33,054 nucleotides of DNA, taken from NCBI GenBank assembly GCA_964512485.1, contig CAZEHJ010000038.1, positions 1 to 33,054 of the forward strand, read 5' to 3'. The notes beneath the pieces are model-generated. The model had not been told where the DNA came from. It was given only the letters and a program-made list of their open reading frames with translations, and did no database searches. Position numbers and translations under genes: made by a program. Positions 8,120 through 16,998 of the stretch are shown here, piece by piece; position 1 is the first letter of the stretch; each line of letters starts with the position of its first letter. This DNA comes from CAZEHJ01 sp964512485 (GTDB lineage: Bacteria; Bacteroidota; Rhodothermia; Rhodothermales; UBA10348).

Positions 8120-9502
8120 CTATCTATCCAGCGGCAAACACACCTCAAACGTGGTGTCGCCCGGCTCCGAGGTGATATTGATGGCGCCGGCGTGCTGTTG
8201 CGTGATGATGCGATGCGCTATTTCAAGGCCCAACCCGGTTCCTTCTCCAACATCTTTCGTAGTGAAGAAGGGTTCGAAGATGCGGGGCAACACATCATCC
8301 GGAATACCGGATCCGTTGTCGTGTATTCTGACGAAATAGTTCGATCCCTTGACGTCCGTCTCGACCCTGACCTCGCCACCCTCGGGAGCAGCGTCGATCG
8401 CGTTGTCAATCAGGTTGGTCCAGACCTGATTCAGTTCACCGGGAAGGACGGAAACCTGCGGAAGATCCTCTCCGAAGTTTCGCTCAACCGAAATGCCTTT
8501 GCCTCTGACCTTGTGCCCGAGCATGGTCAGCGTGGATTCGAGTCCATCGACTATGTCCACCTTCTGCTTCGTGGTGGCGCGATCCATGTGGGAGTAGGAT
8601 TTGACAGATCCGATCAATTCAGATATCCGTTGTGCCGACTCGAATATTTCTTCCACTATCTGGGTGGTAACCGCCTTGTTTTCCGCCCAGGCGACGATAT
8701 CCGATATCGCGCCGGGGGCAAGCCCCTCAGTAAGTGATTTCAGGTCTTCTACCCCGAATCCAGCTTCCACCAGAGCCGGGCCCTTGAGCCAGGATTCGTC
8801 GACCTCGTGTTCTTCCAGCCAATCGATGACGGCATCCTCTACCTCAGAGCGTTCGACCGTCGACATCTGCTTGGAGTCAGCAGATGGAGGCGTTACAGCA
8901 ATGCATACCTGATCTTCAGTCAAGTCGTGATGGGAGAGTCGCGATATGACGCGTGGCAATTGCTCCAATCGCTGACGCATAAGATCCGCTGCCCGTTTGA
9001 TGGCGGCTGCCGGATTGTTCAGCTCGTGAGCGAGCCCGGCGGACAGTTTTCCGAGGGCCAGCATCTTTTCCCGTTGCTGATCATTTTTGGCTGCATCCCG
9101 GACACGGTCCGACATCATCGCGACCAGCCGCTGCCCCAGCACCGGGATCTCATAGATCATGTCCCGGAACAGAGACTTGTGAATAAAGCCAACTTTCGCC
9201 GTTTCGATCACCTCGAACCGGCCCGGGATATGGGTCATTCTTGAAAACGGTAATACGCCAAGAATTCGGCCAGCTCTCCACGTGTCGAAAAGGCGGAGTT
9301 CGCCTCCCTGACGGAGATAAAACTGTACGGCGCCCGAGAAGACAATCCACATGTCTTCGATAACATCGTCTTCTTTCCAGAAGTCGTCTCCCGGCTCCAT
9401 AACCTGCTCGCGCGTGTTATCTGCAAGCCACTTCAGTTCGTGCTCCTGCAAGTCGGCGAAGGTTGGAATCGTGCGAATGTCTGCTTCAGTGATCACGGGC
9501 AC
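8120..9502 (-). CDS. Sensor histidine kinase with N-terminal cyclic-nucleotide-binding-like domain
   Basis: A 460-residue cytoplasmic kinase with no membrane helix. Residues about 10-130 form a cNMP-binding beta-roll (DMWIVFSGAVQFYLRQGGEL), but the phosphate-binding cassette reads GRILGVLPFSRMTHIPGRFEV, without the usual G-E start, so cAMP binding is doubtful. The H-box is ALGKLSAGLAHELNNP with phospho-acceptor His159. The ATP-binding domain is complete: N-box NQVWTNLIDNAIDA (358-371), G1 DNGSGIP (395-401), F-box FEPFFTTKD and G2 GTGLGL (421-426). About 120 residues separate the H-box from the second dimerisation helix (ELIGSVKSYSHMD), far more than in a standard HisKA domain. GTG start (MPVIT), 3 nt after the stop of the RR-flavoprotein gene, its obvious partner. 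Confidence 0.92.
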   Translation of the reverse strand: MPVITEADIRTIPTFADLQEHELKWLADNTREQVMEPGDDFWKEDDVIEDMWIVFSGAVQFYLRQGGELRLFDTWRAGRILGVLPFSRMTHIPGRFEVIETAKVGFIHKSLFRDMIYEIPVLGQRLVAMMSDRVRDAAKNDQQREKMLALGKLSAGLAHELNNPAAAIKRAADLMRQRLEQLPRVISRLSHHDLTEDQVCIAVTPPSADSKQMSTVERSEVEDAVIDWLEEHEVDESWLKGPALVEAGFGVEDLKSLTEGLAPGAISDIVAWAENKAVTTQIVEEIFESAQRISELIGSVKSYSHMDRATTKQKVDIVDGLESTLTMLGHKVRGKGISVERNFGEDLPQVSVLPGELNQVWTNLIDNAIDAAPEGGEVRVETDVKGSNYFVRIHDNGSGIPDDVLPRIFEPFFTTKDVGEGTGLGLEIAHRIITQQHAGAINITSEPGDTTFEVCLPLDR

Positions 9503-9505
9503 TAC

Positions 9506-11155
9506 CTACAATGAAGCCAGATGGCGATGTACGAAATGGACAGAAACTGATCCCTCCCCAACTGCGGAAGCAACACGTTTCACCGACTCGTGCCTGACGT
9601 CCCCTGCCGCAAAAATGCCCGGAATGCTTGTTTCCAGCAGGAACGGCTGCCGCTCAAGCGGCCAGTCATTGAGGTGTGCCTCCTTCAGGTCGGTCCCCGT
9701 CAGAACGAAACCATGATCATCACAGGCCACTTGCCCTTCGAGCCAGTCGGTCCGAGGCCTGGCACCGATGAATATGAAAACCCGTTCTGCTTCTTCGATC
9801 CTTGTTTCTCCCTTTTCCAGGTCTTCCAATTCCAGTGCTTCGAGGCGCTCTTCGCCCTGGAAAGATTTGATCTGGGTACGCAAACGCACTTCTATGTTCT
9901 CTGTCGCCGCAATGCGATCGACGAGATACTGAGACATTTTCGCATCAAGAGATTCGCCCCTGACCAGCATCACAACTTTTGAGGCGTACTCGGAGAAATA
10001 CATGGCGGCCTGACCTGCCGAATTTCCCGCACCAACGGTGTACACCACGCGGCCCTGGGCAGCCTTTGCCTCGGTCAGTGCAGCTCCGTAATACACGCCT
10101 TGATCCTGCAATCGATCTGCACCATCTGCAGCGAGCATGCGCCACGAGACCCCCGTTGCCAACATGAGCGAATGGCATGATATGGTAGTGCCATCTATCA
10201 GGTCGAGATGCCGATAAGGACCCTCGATCCGCAGCGTCTTGACCGACTGGGGAGACAATACCTCTACACCAAATCTCTTGGTCTGAGTCAGTGCGCGACG
10301 TGCGAGATCAGAGCCCGACAGTCCCGATGGAAAGCCAAGGTAGTTTTCAATCTTGCTCGACGTGCCGGCCTGTCCGCCCGGGGCCTTTTCTTCAACCAGA
10401 ATCGCCTCGAGGCCTTCAGATCCAGCGTAGACGGCAGTTGCGAGTCCGGCCGGTCCTGCGCCGACTATGACCAGATCATAAAATGGTCGATCTGCCTTGG
10501 TCTGCAGCCCGATTTTGTCGGCAACCTCCGCCACCGAAGGCCGAGATGCCCGGCTTCCATCCGAAAAGACGACAACCGGCAATGACCCAGATTCTTCCGA
10601 ACTCACCATGCTGCGAGCTTCCTCAGACGATTCCACATCCAGGAACGAGTAAGGAATATGATTGCTCGCCAGAAAATCCCGCAGTCTGTGCCCGAGAGCC
10701 GACCACCTGTCACCGACGATCTTGAGACCTTCGAATCCGGGCCGGAATCCGGCTCTCCAATCCTGGAGCATGTCATCCAGAATGGGATACAGCTTCTCCT
10801 CCGGCGGATCCCACGGCTTCATCAGATAGTAGTCGACATCTGACTCATTGATGGCCGTCACCGCTGCGTCGATATCGCTATACGCGGTTAGAAGCGCTCG
10901 TTTAGCTCTTGGGAAATGCGGGATACTTTCCCTCAGCAGCGTCGTGCCGTCCATGGACGGCATGCGCTGATCCGACAGAACCAGAGCGACGTGATCGCCG
11001 CGACTCTTGATCTCTTCGAGTGCTTCGAGCGCCTGGGCGCCACTTTCTGCCGAGAGAACACGATAATCGCGCCCATACCTGCTTCGCAGGTCACGTACGA
11101 TTGATCTCAATACCTGTGGATCATCATCCACAGAGAGAATAATTGGTTTGGCCAT
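9506..11155 (-). CDS. Response regulator receiver fused to a thioredoxin-reductase-like FAD/NAD(P) oxidoreductase
   Basis: A 549-residue cytoplasmic protein. The receiver domain (about 1-130) has Asp10-12, phospho-acceptor Asp62 in LVLSDQRMPSMDG, Thr90 and Lys113 (LMKPWD). Residues about 140-215 look like a thioredoxin/glutaredoxin-fold linker (IPYSFLDVESSEEAR, LPVVVFSDG). The flavoprotein module has the FAD motif VGAGPAGLATAVYAGSEGL (GAGPAG at 232-237), GGQAGTSSKIENYLGFPSG, the NAD(P) motif VGAGNSAGQAAMYFS (375-380) and the C-terminal FAD motif GIFAAGDV. Where thioredoxin reductase has its CATC redox pair, this protein has VYYGAALTEA (near 355-363), with no cysteine pair. It therefore cannot reduce thioredoxin the usual way. 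It is the first gene of a two-gene unit with the cNMP-type histidine kinase. Confidence 0.93.
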   Translation of the reverse strand: MAKPIILSVDDDPQVLRSIVRDLRSRYGRDYRVLSAESGAQALEALEEIKSRGDHVALVLSDQRMPSMDGTTLLRESIPHFPRAKRALLTAYSDIDAAVTAINESDVDYYLMKPWDPPEEKLYPILDDMLQDWRAGFRPGFEGLKIVGDRWSALGHRLRDFLASNHIPYSFLDVESSEEARSMVSSEESGSLPVVVFSDGSRASRPSVAEVADKIGLQTKADRPFYDLVIVGAGPAGLATAVYAGSEGLEAILVEEKAPGGQAGTSSKIENYLGFPSGLSGSDLARRALTQTKRFGVEVLSPQSVKTLRIEGPYRHLDLIDGTTISCHSLMLATGVSWRMLAADGADRLQDQGVYYGAALTEAKAAQGRVVYTVGAGNSAGQAAMYFSEYASKVVMLVRGESLDAKMSQYLVDRIAATENIEVRLRTQIKSFQGEERLEALELEDLEKGETRIEEAERVFIFIGARPRTDWLEGQVACDDHGFVLTGTDLKEAHLNDWPLERQPFLLETSIPGIFAAGDVRHESVKRVASAVGEGSVSVHFVHRHLASL

Positions 11156-11235
11156 TTCCGTAGTCGGCTGAGACTTTATTCAGGACCCGCAACATAGCAC
11201 AAACAGATGCCTTATACACGCCCGATCTTCGCCCT

Positions 11236-13836
11236 TCAGTCCGTACGAATCGCCTTCACCGGATCGAGTCTGGCGGCTCGCCAGGCCTGAAATCCTGTCG
11301 TAACCACGCCGAGAGTCAGCGCAATCAGGCTCCCGATCAGAATACCGGAAGAACTGATGCCTCCGGAATAGGCGAACGACTCCAGCCAAGATCTCCCCAG
11401 ATAGATGACCCCCGGAGCTGCAATCAACAGAGAAATTCCGACCAGTATGGCCGTTTCTTTCGTCAGGAGCATGATTATGCCGAATTCCGAGGCGCCGATG
11501 ACCTTCCGCACGCCGATCTCCGCCTTTCGACGCTCAGCCGTAAACGCTGCGAGGCCAAACAGGCCCAGGCAGGCAATAATGATTGCGAGAAATGTAAACC
11601 GCTGGAGCAATGCCTCCACACGCTGATCAGCGGCATACAAAGAGTTCAGGCGTTGATCCATGAATGAATAGCTGAACACGTTGTTGACATCGTATCGCTC
11701 ATAGATTTCTGCCATCTCATCGAGCGTTTCGGTGGTCAGAGCAGGATTGATTCTAACGTTCAGCATCGAATACCATTCCTCAGGAGCGGCAAACAAGATG
11801 AGTGGCCCGATAGCCTCGTGAAGCGAGCGGTAGTGAAAGTCCTTCATCACACCAATGATCTCAAACTCCCTGCCCACCGCGGTCATGGTGACCTCCTGCC
11901 CGATGGGATCGTCCCAGCCCAGCTGACGAACGAAAGCCTCGTTGACGAGCAATCCATTTTCCTCATCAGCCGGTCTGTCTCTGTCAAAATCCCTTCCCTG
12001 AGCAAGCTCCATTTTATAGACATCCAGATACCCGAAATCGGCGACGAGCATTCGCGAGGAGGGAACCTCTACACTTGTCAGGCCGGGAATCTGAATCGGA
12101 ATCCCGTAGTCTCCTCCTCCAGGCCGATTTGCAGATATAGCGATCTCTTCGACACCAGGTAAACCTGCCATTTCATCTCGAATGGCATCGTATTGGGATC
12201 GCAGAGTATTGTCCTGAATCGGTACACCAACGATGTGATCACTTTCAAAACCAAGGGGCCGATCCTGGATGTACTGGAGTTGGTCCGACACGATGCCCGT
12301 GCCCATGATCAGGGCTCCAGAGATCACAAATTGAAGCGTAACAAGACTTTTTCGAAGTCCCGCTCCACCGGGGCTCGTTGTGACTCCTTTCATCACACGA
12401 ACCGGATTAAAAGAAGACAGCACAAACGAGGGATACACTCCGGCTGCAATTCCGACGGTCAGCAGAACGGCGAGAGATGCCAGCAGGACGCCTCCGGTCA
12501 AAAACCCGCCGAACTCAAACGCTTTTCCCGACATCGTGTTGAATGTCGGCAGATAAAGCGCAATAAGTCCGATCGCTATAATCGCTGCAATAAAGACCGT
12601 CAGGACCGACTCAGACAAAAATTGTCTGATCAGCACACCCCTTTTGGCCCCGAGGCTTTTACGAACACCCACCTCTCGAGAACGCAGGGATGAACGGGCC
12701 GTGGACAGGTTGATGAAATTCACCGCAGCGATCAACAAAATGAACACGGCCAACAATCCGAACACCGTCACGCTGCGCTCATTGCCGGTCACAGAGATCT
12801 CCCTGAACATATTCGACCGCAAATAAATGTCCGTCAGCGGCTGCATCCCGACCATCCCAAACGTAGATGCCGCTTCGGCATCTACATTGGCCGCGACCAT
12901 GTCTGTCGCAGCGGCCGACACATCGGCAGGATCAACCCCTGCATTCAGTTTCAGGTAGGTGTAGTACTGATTCCAGGTCACCCAGTCGTCGTGTCTTTCG
13001 CCCGTGTACGAAGACATCGAAGCCAGAAAAGGGAACGTGAAATGCGAATTATCGGGCACGTCTTGAATGACGCCGGTTATGGTGTACTCAACCGTCTCAT
13101 CCAGAAGCACTGTCTGACCCCGGGGATCCTGCCCGGGAAACCATGTTTCTGCCAAAGACTGGGTCATGACCATCGAATTGGGTTCGATCAAAGCGGTATC
13201 GGGATCCCCCAACAACATCTCCCAGCTGAACACATCGAACGTGGTCGAGTCCGCGTAAAATCCCCCATACACGTATTCCTGCCTGTCTTCCAGCCGGAAA
13301 CGGGTCTGCCCGAAAAACATCACGCGGGTCAGACTTTCAATTCCCGGAATCTCGCGAGCAGCCGTCACCCCCCAGGCCCCATTTACTTTCGCGATGCCAT
13401 CATACTCTCCCGATGCTCCCGCCGTCATGCGATAGATCCGATCAGCATCTGCGTGATACTGATCAAAGGAGCGCTCATCGGCCACGTAGACGAGAATCAA
13501 AAACGTACAGGCCAGTCCAACCGCCAGTCCCAGCAGGTTGATGGCTGAATAACTTATCTGCCGGCGCATGGAGCGGACGGCCACCTTCGCGTAATTTTTC
13601 CACATGATGCTCCCTCTAGCGGTATATGGATCGCGCCGACGGATCGTGTGGGCACGGATGAACAACAATACTTCCAGCCAATAAATCAGGCCGGCGCGCA
13701 GTCTTCCTTTTGAATCAAAATCTTCCTGCCAGGCCTGGTCCAGATCTCCCTGAATCTCTTCGGCGAGTTCTGGTCTGCAATACCATTCGAGAAAGGCATT
13801 GGCAGCAATAGGCGGTTTGGGTGGGCGATTGGGCAC
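11236..13836 (-). CDS. FtsX/MacB-like ABC transporter permease with N-terminal permease-prefix domain (second of tandem pair)
   Basis: An 866-residue inner-membrane protein built as two MacB-like halves. A cytoplasmic prefix of about 75 residues (FLEWYCRPELAEEIQGDLDQ) precedes the first helix (about 97-118). Then come a large periplasmic MacB_PCD-like domain, an FtsX block with REVGVRKSLGAKRG (near 386), a second helix/periplasmic domain, and a final FtsX block with AEIGVRKVIGASEFG (near 770). The EIGVRKxxGA segments are the cytoplasmic coupling-helix signature of this superfamily. No ATP-binding domain is fused or adjacent. The GTG start lies 7 nt after the stop of its paralogue, with GAAGGA embedded in that gene's last codons. 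It has the layout of orphan permeases of the ADOP type. Substrate unknown. Confidence 0.9.
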   Translation of the reverse strand: MPNRPPKPPIAANAFLEWYCRPELAEEIQGDLDQAWQEDFDSKGRLRAGLIYWLEVLLFIRAHTIRRRDPYTARGSIMWKNYAKVAVRSMRRQISYSAINLLGLAVGLACTFLILVYVADERSFDQYHADADRIYRMTAGASGEYDGIAKVNGAWGVTAAREIPGIESLTRVMFFGQTRFRLEDRQEYVYGGFYADSTTFDVFSWEMLLGDPDTALIEPNSMVMTQSLAETWFPGQDPRGQTVLLDETVEYTITGVIQDVPDNSHFTFPFLASMSSYTGERHDDWVTWNQYYTYLKLNAGVDPADVSAAATDMVAANVDAEAASTFGMVGMQPLTDIYLRSNMFREISVTGNERSVTVFGLLAVFILLIAAVNFINLSTARSSLRSREVGVRKSLGAKRGVLIRQFLSESVLTVFIAAIIAIGLIALYLPTFNTMSGKAFEFGGFLTGGVLLASLAVLLTVGIAAGVYPSFVLSSFNPVRVMKGVTTSPGGAGLRKSLVTLQFVISGALIMGTGIVSDQLQYIQDRPLGFESDHIVGVPIQDNTLRSQYDAIRDEMAGLPGVEEIAISANRPGGGDYGIPIQIPGLTSVEVPSSRMLVADFGYLDVYKMELAQGRDFDRDRPADEENGLLVNEAFVRQLGWDDPIGQEVTMTAVGREFEIIGVMKDFHYRSLHEAIGPLILFAAPEEWYSMLNVRINPALTTETLDEMAEIYERYDVNNVFSYSFMDQRLNSLYAADQRVEALLQRFTFLAIIIACLGLFGLAAFTAERRKAEIGVRKVIGASEFGIIMLLTKETAILVGISLLIAAPGVIYLGRSWLESFAYSGGISSSGILIGSLIALTLGVVTTGFQAWRAARLDPVKAIRTD

Positions 13837-13843
13837 GAGGCAG

Positions 13844-16486
13844 TTATCCTTCGATCTTCAGAATGCGAGCCGGGTTGATCGTGGCGGCCTTCCAGCTTTG
13901 CCCGGCGACCGTCAAAAACGCGACTGCAGCAACGAGCGAGGCCGTTGTCAGGAATACGCCCGGCCCCATCTGCATGTGGTAAGCGAATCCGTCGAGCCAT
14001 CGCTGAAGAATCCACCATGTGACGGGCGCGGCAAGAAAAAATGACACCGCAATCAGAACCATGAACTCCTTCGAAAGCAGGGCAAGGATTCCGGGGGACG
14101 ATGCTCCGAGCACTTTTCGGATACCGATTTCTTTCATGCGCCCTCGGACGGTGAGCATGGCCAGGCCGAACAATCCCAGGCATGCGAGAACGACGGCCAT
14201 CATCGCTGCAAACTGCATCATCCGGCCCCAGCGCTCCTCATTTCGATACAACTGATCGAAGCGAGAATCCATGAACTCAGCTACAAATGGTTGATCGGGC
14301 GCGGAAGCTTGCCAAGCATTCTGAATCATGCCCATGGATTGACTGAGCCGATCTGTTCGTAGGCGGATCAACGCAAAGTTGAAGTCGCCGAATGACGGGC
14401 TCATGTGCAACATCATGGGAGAAATCGCTTCTCGCATGGAGAGAAAATGAAAGTCCTCGACTACCCCAACGATCCGCACACCATCCTCCTCATATCCGGG
14501 CAACAGCTGCCCGATGGGGTCTTCAAAATCGAGTTGAGCGGCAAACGTTTCGTTGACAAGAACGGCCTGTTCAATGTCTGTAACCAGATCTTCAGACAGA
14601 TTCCGGCCCGCTACCAGACTCATATCCATCACATCGAGATAGGATGGGTCCACTCTGGATGTCTGGACGATCAACTGATTGTCGCCCTGCGTAATTACCT
14701 GGCGCATACCACCATTCGCCATGCCGAATGAAGAGGCCGATACATCCATGATGGATGATTCGTTGTCCAAAGAACCTTTTAATCTCTGCAGTGTCAGGCC
14801 GGCATCCTGCTGGTTGGCCTGCAGAGATACCACAATGATTTCTTCACCGGCGAAGCCGAGATTGGCTGTTTTCATCCAATCGATCTGCTGAAGCATAACC
14901 AGCGTGACGAGGATCATTCCAATCGAAACAGAAAACTGAACGACGACCATGGAACGAGAGAACCATCGACCCACACGTTTAACTTTTTGTCCTTTGAGAA
15001 CTCCCGATGGCGTAAAACGGGAAAGGACCATCGCTGGATAACCACCGGCGATTAAACCGGCCGCGAGTGTAAGAATGAGTACCTGAAGAATCACGGTAGA
15101 ATCGATCATCGCCAGGGCGATACCTGTTTCCGCCATTTGGTTGAACCGCGGTAACAGAATTAACACGAGCGCAAGCCCTGCCAAAAGCGACAAACCGCTC
15201 ATCATAATGGCTTCCCCCCAGAATTGACGGGCGAGCTGTCCCCTGTTGGCGCCAAACGTCTTTCGGATTCCTACTTCGGCGGCTCTGCGAGTAGATCGAC
15301 CCGTTGACAGGGTCATAAAGTTGATACACGCCAGCAGGAGAATCACGAAACCAATCGCCATGAGAATCCGGAGGCCCGAAAGATTGCCCGTCGAGGCAAC
15401 CATCGATCTGACATCCGAGGCGAAGTGCACCTCTTCGATGGGCATCAGGAGTAGCTGAAAGGCATTGTCGCCTTGCTGCCACCAGCCCGATGATTGAAAC
15501 ATCTCGATGGCTTCGGCAAATCGCATATCCACAAGCCGGTCCAATTGCCCCTGCACGCGCTCCCGGGCTACACCGGGATGAAATCGCACAAAAGATGCCA
15601 CATTGAAGTTGACCCACTGATCTCGCTGTGCCTCATATGACGGCCAGTTCTGGATGGGCAACAGAATCTCAAAAGAAATCGATGAATTGGACGGAGCATC
15701 TTCGAGTATCGCTTCCACAATGAAGGGACGCGCCTCTCCGGCAATCCTCAGCTGTAGAGTTTCACCCAGTCCTTCCCGGGGGCCGAACAAGCGCAACGCA
15801 GTCGTTTGGGACAGTGCCACCCCGTCGTGACGGTTAAGCGGCGCTGGCTCCGAACCAGGAACGGGTTTGAAAGAAAAGACCTCAAAAAATCCTGGATCCA
15901 CGAAAACAACCGACTCATCGGCCAGGATGCCGTCGGTTTCGATCTGAACCACACCCGGTCGCATGCGTGTTGTTGAATAAACCTCAGGCATTTCTTCCAA
16001 CATGGTCGGCCCAAGCGGCATGGAAACGCCGGCGGACAGTCGTTCGCCTCCTCTCGTTCGATTTTCGATTCTATGGACCCGATATACATCTTCGGATGCC
16101 TCGTGGAAGGAATCTGCCGTCATTTCGTGACGGGCATACAGCAAAATCAGAATGCTGGCCGCTATACCGACCGAGAGGCTGGCGAGGGTGATCACGGATT
16201 GAACCTTGTCACGCCTCATGGATCTGAATGCGACCTTGGAGTAATTGGAAATCATGATGGTGCTCGCGGCACGGTAGGGATCCTTTCGCCTTATCGTGTG
16301 GGATCGAATGAATAAAACAACTTCAAACCAGTAAATGAGTGCTGCCCGAAGGCGCCCTTTTTGATTCACGTCTTCCAACCAGGCCTGCTCCAGATCTCCC
16401 CGAATCTCCTCGGCGAGTTCCTGTCTGCAGTACCATCCAAGGAAACGATTCGCCAGACGGGGCGATGTGTGCTTGGAATCACTCAC
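13844..16486 (-). CDS. FtsX/MacB-like ABC transporter permease with N-terminal permease-prefix domain (first of tandem pair)
   Basis: An 880-residue paralogue of the gene just downstream, with the same plan: prefix (FLGWYCRQELAEEIRGDLEQ, about residues 15-34), first helix near 98-120, periplasmic MacB_PCD-like domain, FtsX block with AAEVGIRKTFGANRG (near 400), second periplasmic domain, and final FtsX block with KEIGIRKVLGASSPG (near 782). The prefix is nearly identical to that of the neighbour, while the periplasmic domains have diverged, which suggests tandem duplication followed by specialisation, or a heterodimer. It starts with GTG overlapping the PadR stop by 4 nt (GTGA), so the two are translationally coupled. 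It has no ATPase partner in the window. Confidence 0.9.
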   Translation of the reverse strand: MSDSKHTSPRLANRFLGWYCRQELAEEIRGDLEQAWLEDVNQKGRLRAALIYWFEVVLFIRSHTIRRKDPYRAASTIMISNYSKVAFRSMRRDKVQSVITLASLSVGIAASILILLYARHEMTADSFHEASEDVYRVHRIENRTRGGERLSAGVSMPLGPTMLEEMPEVYSTTRMRPGVVQIETDGILADESVVFVDPGFFEVFSFKPVPGSEPAPLNRHDGVALSQTTALRLFGPREGLGETLQLRIAGEARPFIVEAILEDAPSNSSISFEILLPIQNWPSYEAQRDQWVNFNVASFVRFHPGVARERVQGQLDRLVDMRFAEAIEMFQSSGWWQQGDNAFQLLLMPIEEVHFASDVRSMVASTGNLSGLRILMAIGFVILLLACINFMTLSTGRSTRRAAEVGIRKTFGANRGQLARQFWGEAIMMSGLSLLAGLALVLILLPRFNQMAETGIALAMIDSTVILQVLILTLAAGLIAGGYPAMVLSRFTPSGVLKGQKVKRVGRWFSRSMVVVQFSVSIGMILVTLVMLQQIDWMKTANLGFAGEEIIVVSLQANQQDAGLTLQRLKGSLDNESSIMDVSASSFGMANGGMRQVITQGDNQLIVQTSRVDPSYLDVMDMSLVAGRNLSEDLVTDIEQAVLVNETFAAQLDFEDPIGQLLPGYEEDGVRIVGVVEDFHFLSMREAISPMMLHMSPSFGDFNFALIRLRTDRLSQSMGMIQNAWQASAPDQPFVAEFMDSRFDQLYRNEERWGRMMQFAAMMAVVLACLGLFGLAMLTVRGRMKEIGIRKVLGASSPGILALLSKEFMVLIAVSFFLAAPVTWWILQRWLDGFAYHMQMGPGVFLTTASLVAAVAFLTVAGQSWKAATINPARILKIEG

Positions 16487-16854
16487 GCGATGCTGGTGGA
16501 CATCTTGCTGACAGACATAGCGCTGCCAGACATCGAGCCTCCTGGAACGAGGTGCCAGATTCGTTCGCGTGTCTCGCGAGCACCTCTCACGGCCTGCTTT
16601 CCAGCTCCGGTCACGAGGAATATTCGCTTTCGCCTACCGCCCCTTGCGTTCGTGGACCCTTCCATGTGCGAATCGAGCAACCCTTTATCTTGCAAACGAT
16701 ACAGGGTAGCGTGAATGGCACCGAGAGCCGATTTACGACCCGTATTTTCGATCAGGAAATCCCGAACGCCCAGCCCGTAAGCGGCATCACCAAGTATGGC
16801 GACGGCCATGAGGACCAGTTCCTCGAATTCTCCAATGTGATTTCCGCGCTTCAT
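16483..16854 (-). CDS. PadR-family transcriptional regulator (permease operon 1)
   Basis: A 123-residue winged-helix protein. GEFEELVLMAVAILGDAAYG opens helix 1-2, GAIHATLYRLQDKGLLDSHM is the recognition helix, and GGRRKRIFLVTGAGKQAV is the beta wing with the family's R-K-x-x-x-(V/L)T-x-x-G pattern. Such proteins usually repress their own operon until released by a ligand or partner. The C-terminal tail after the wing (VPGGSMSGSAMSVSKMSTSI) is Ser/Met-rich and probably unstructured, shorter than the dimerisation helix of PadR proper. It heads an operon with two tandem permeases, overlapping the first by 4 nt. A perfect inverted repeat 35-55 bp upstream is a probable self-operator. Confidence 0.93.
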   Translation of the reverse strand: MKRGNHIGEFEELVLMAVAILGDAAYGLGVRDFLIENTGRKSALGAIHATLYRLQDKGLLDSHMEGSTNARGGRRKRIFLVTGAGKQAVRGARETRERIWHLVPGGSMSGSAMSVSKMSTSIA

Positions 16855-16888
16855 TCTTTTTGGTTCTGTGAATGCGTTCCGATGCGGA

Positions 16889-16909
16889 GTTTATATGCAA
16901 AATATAAAC
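16889..16909. promoter_or_regulatory. Perfect inverted repeat upstream of PadR gene 1, probable PadR operator
   Basis: GTTTATAT (16889-16896) and ATATAAAC (16902-16909) form a perfect 8-bp dyad around GCAAA. It lies in the 144-bp divergent spacer between padR and the acetyltransferase gene, 35 bp above the PadR start. PadR repressors bind AT-rich dyads of this size in their own promoters, so self-regulation is the simplest reading. It could also act on the divergent acetyltransferase gene. Confidence 0.6.
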
Positions 16910-16998
16910 AAATGTTACAGCGGCCAGAAATTTGTAAAATGGAAGCTCGGCTTCGGCCCTGAACTCCAACCGTTAAAAACGGCAGCCACGCAGCTACT

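Noticed and set aside
8192..8737. 181-residue plus-strand frame opposite the histidine kinase
   Set aside because: Antisense to the catalytic domain of the kinase, whose motifs are intact on the other strand.
9506..11155. A functional thioredoxin reductase
   Set aside because: Both nucleotide-binding motifs are present, but the redox-active CxxC is absent at its expected place.
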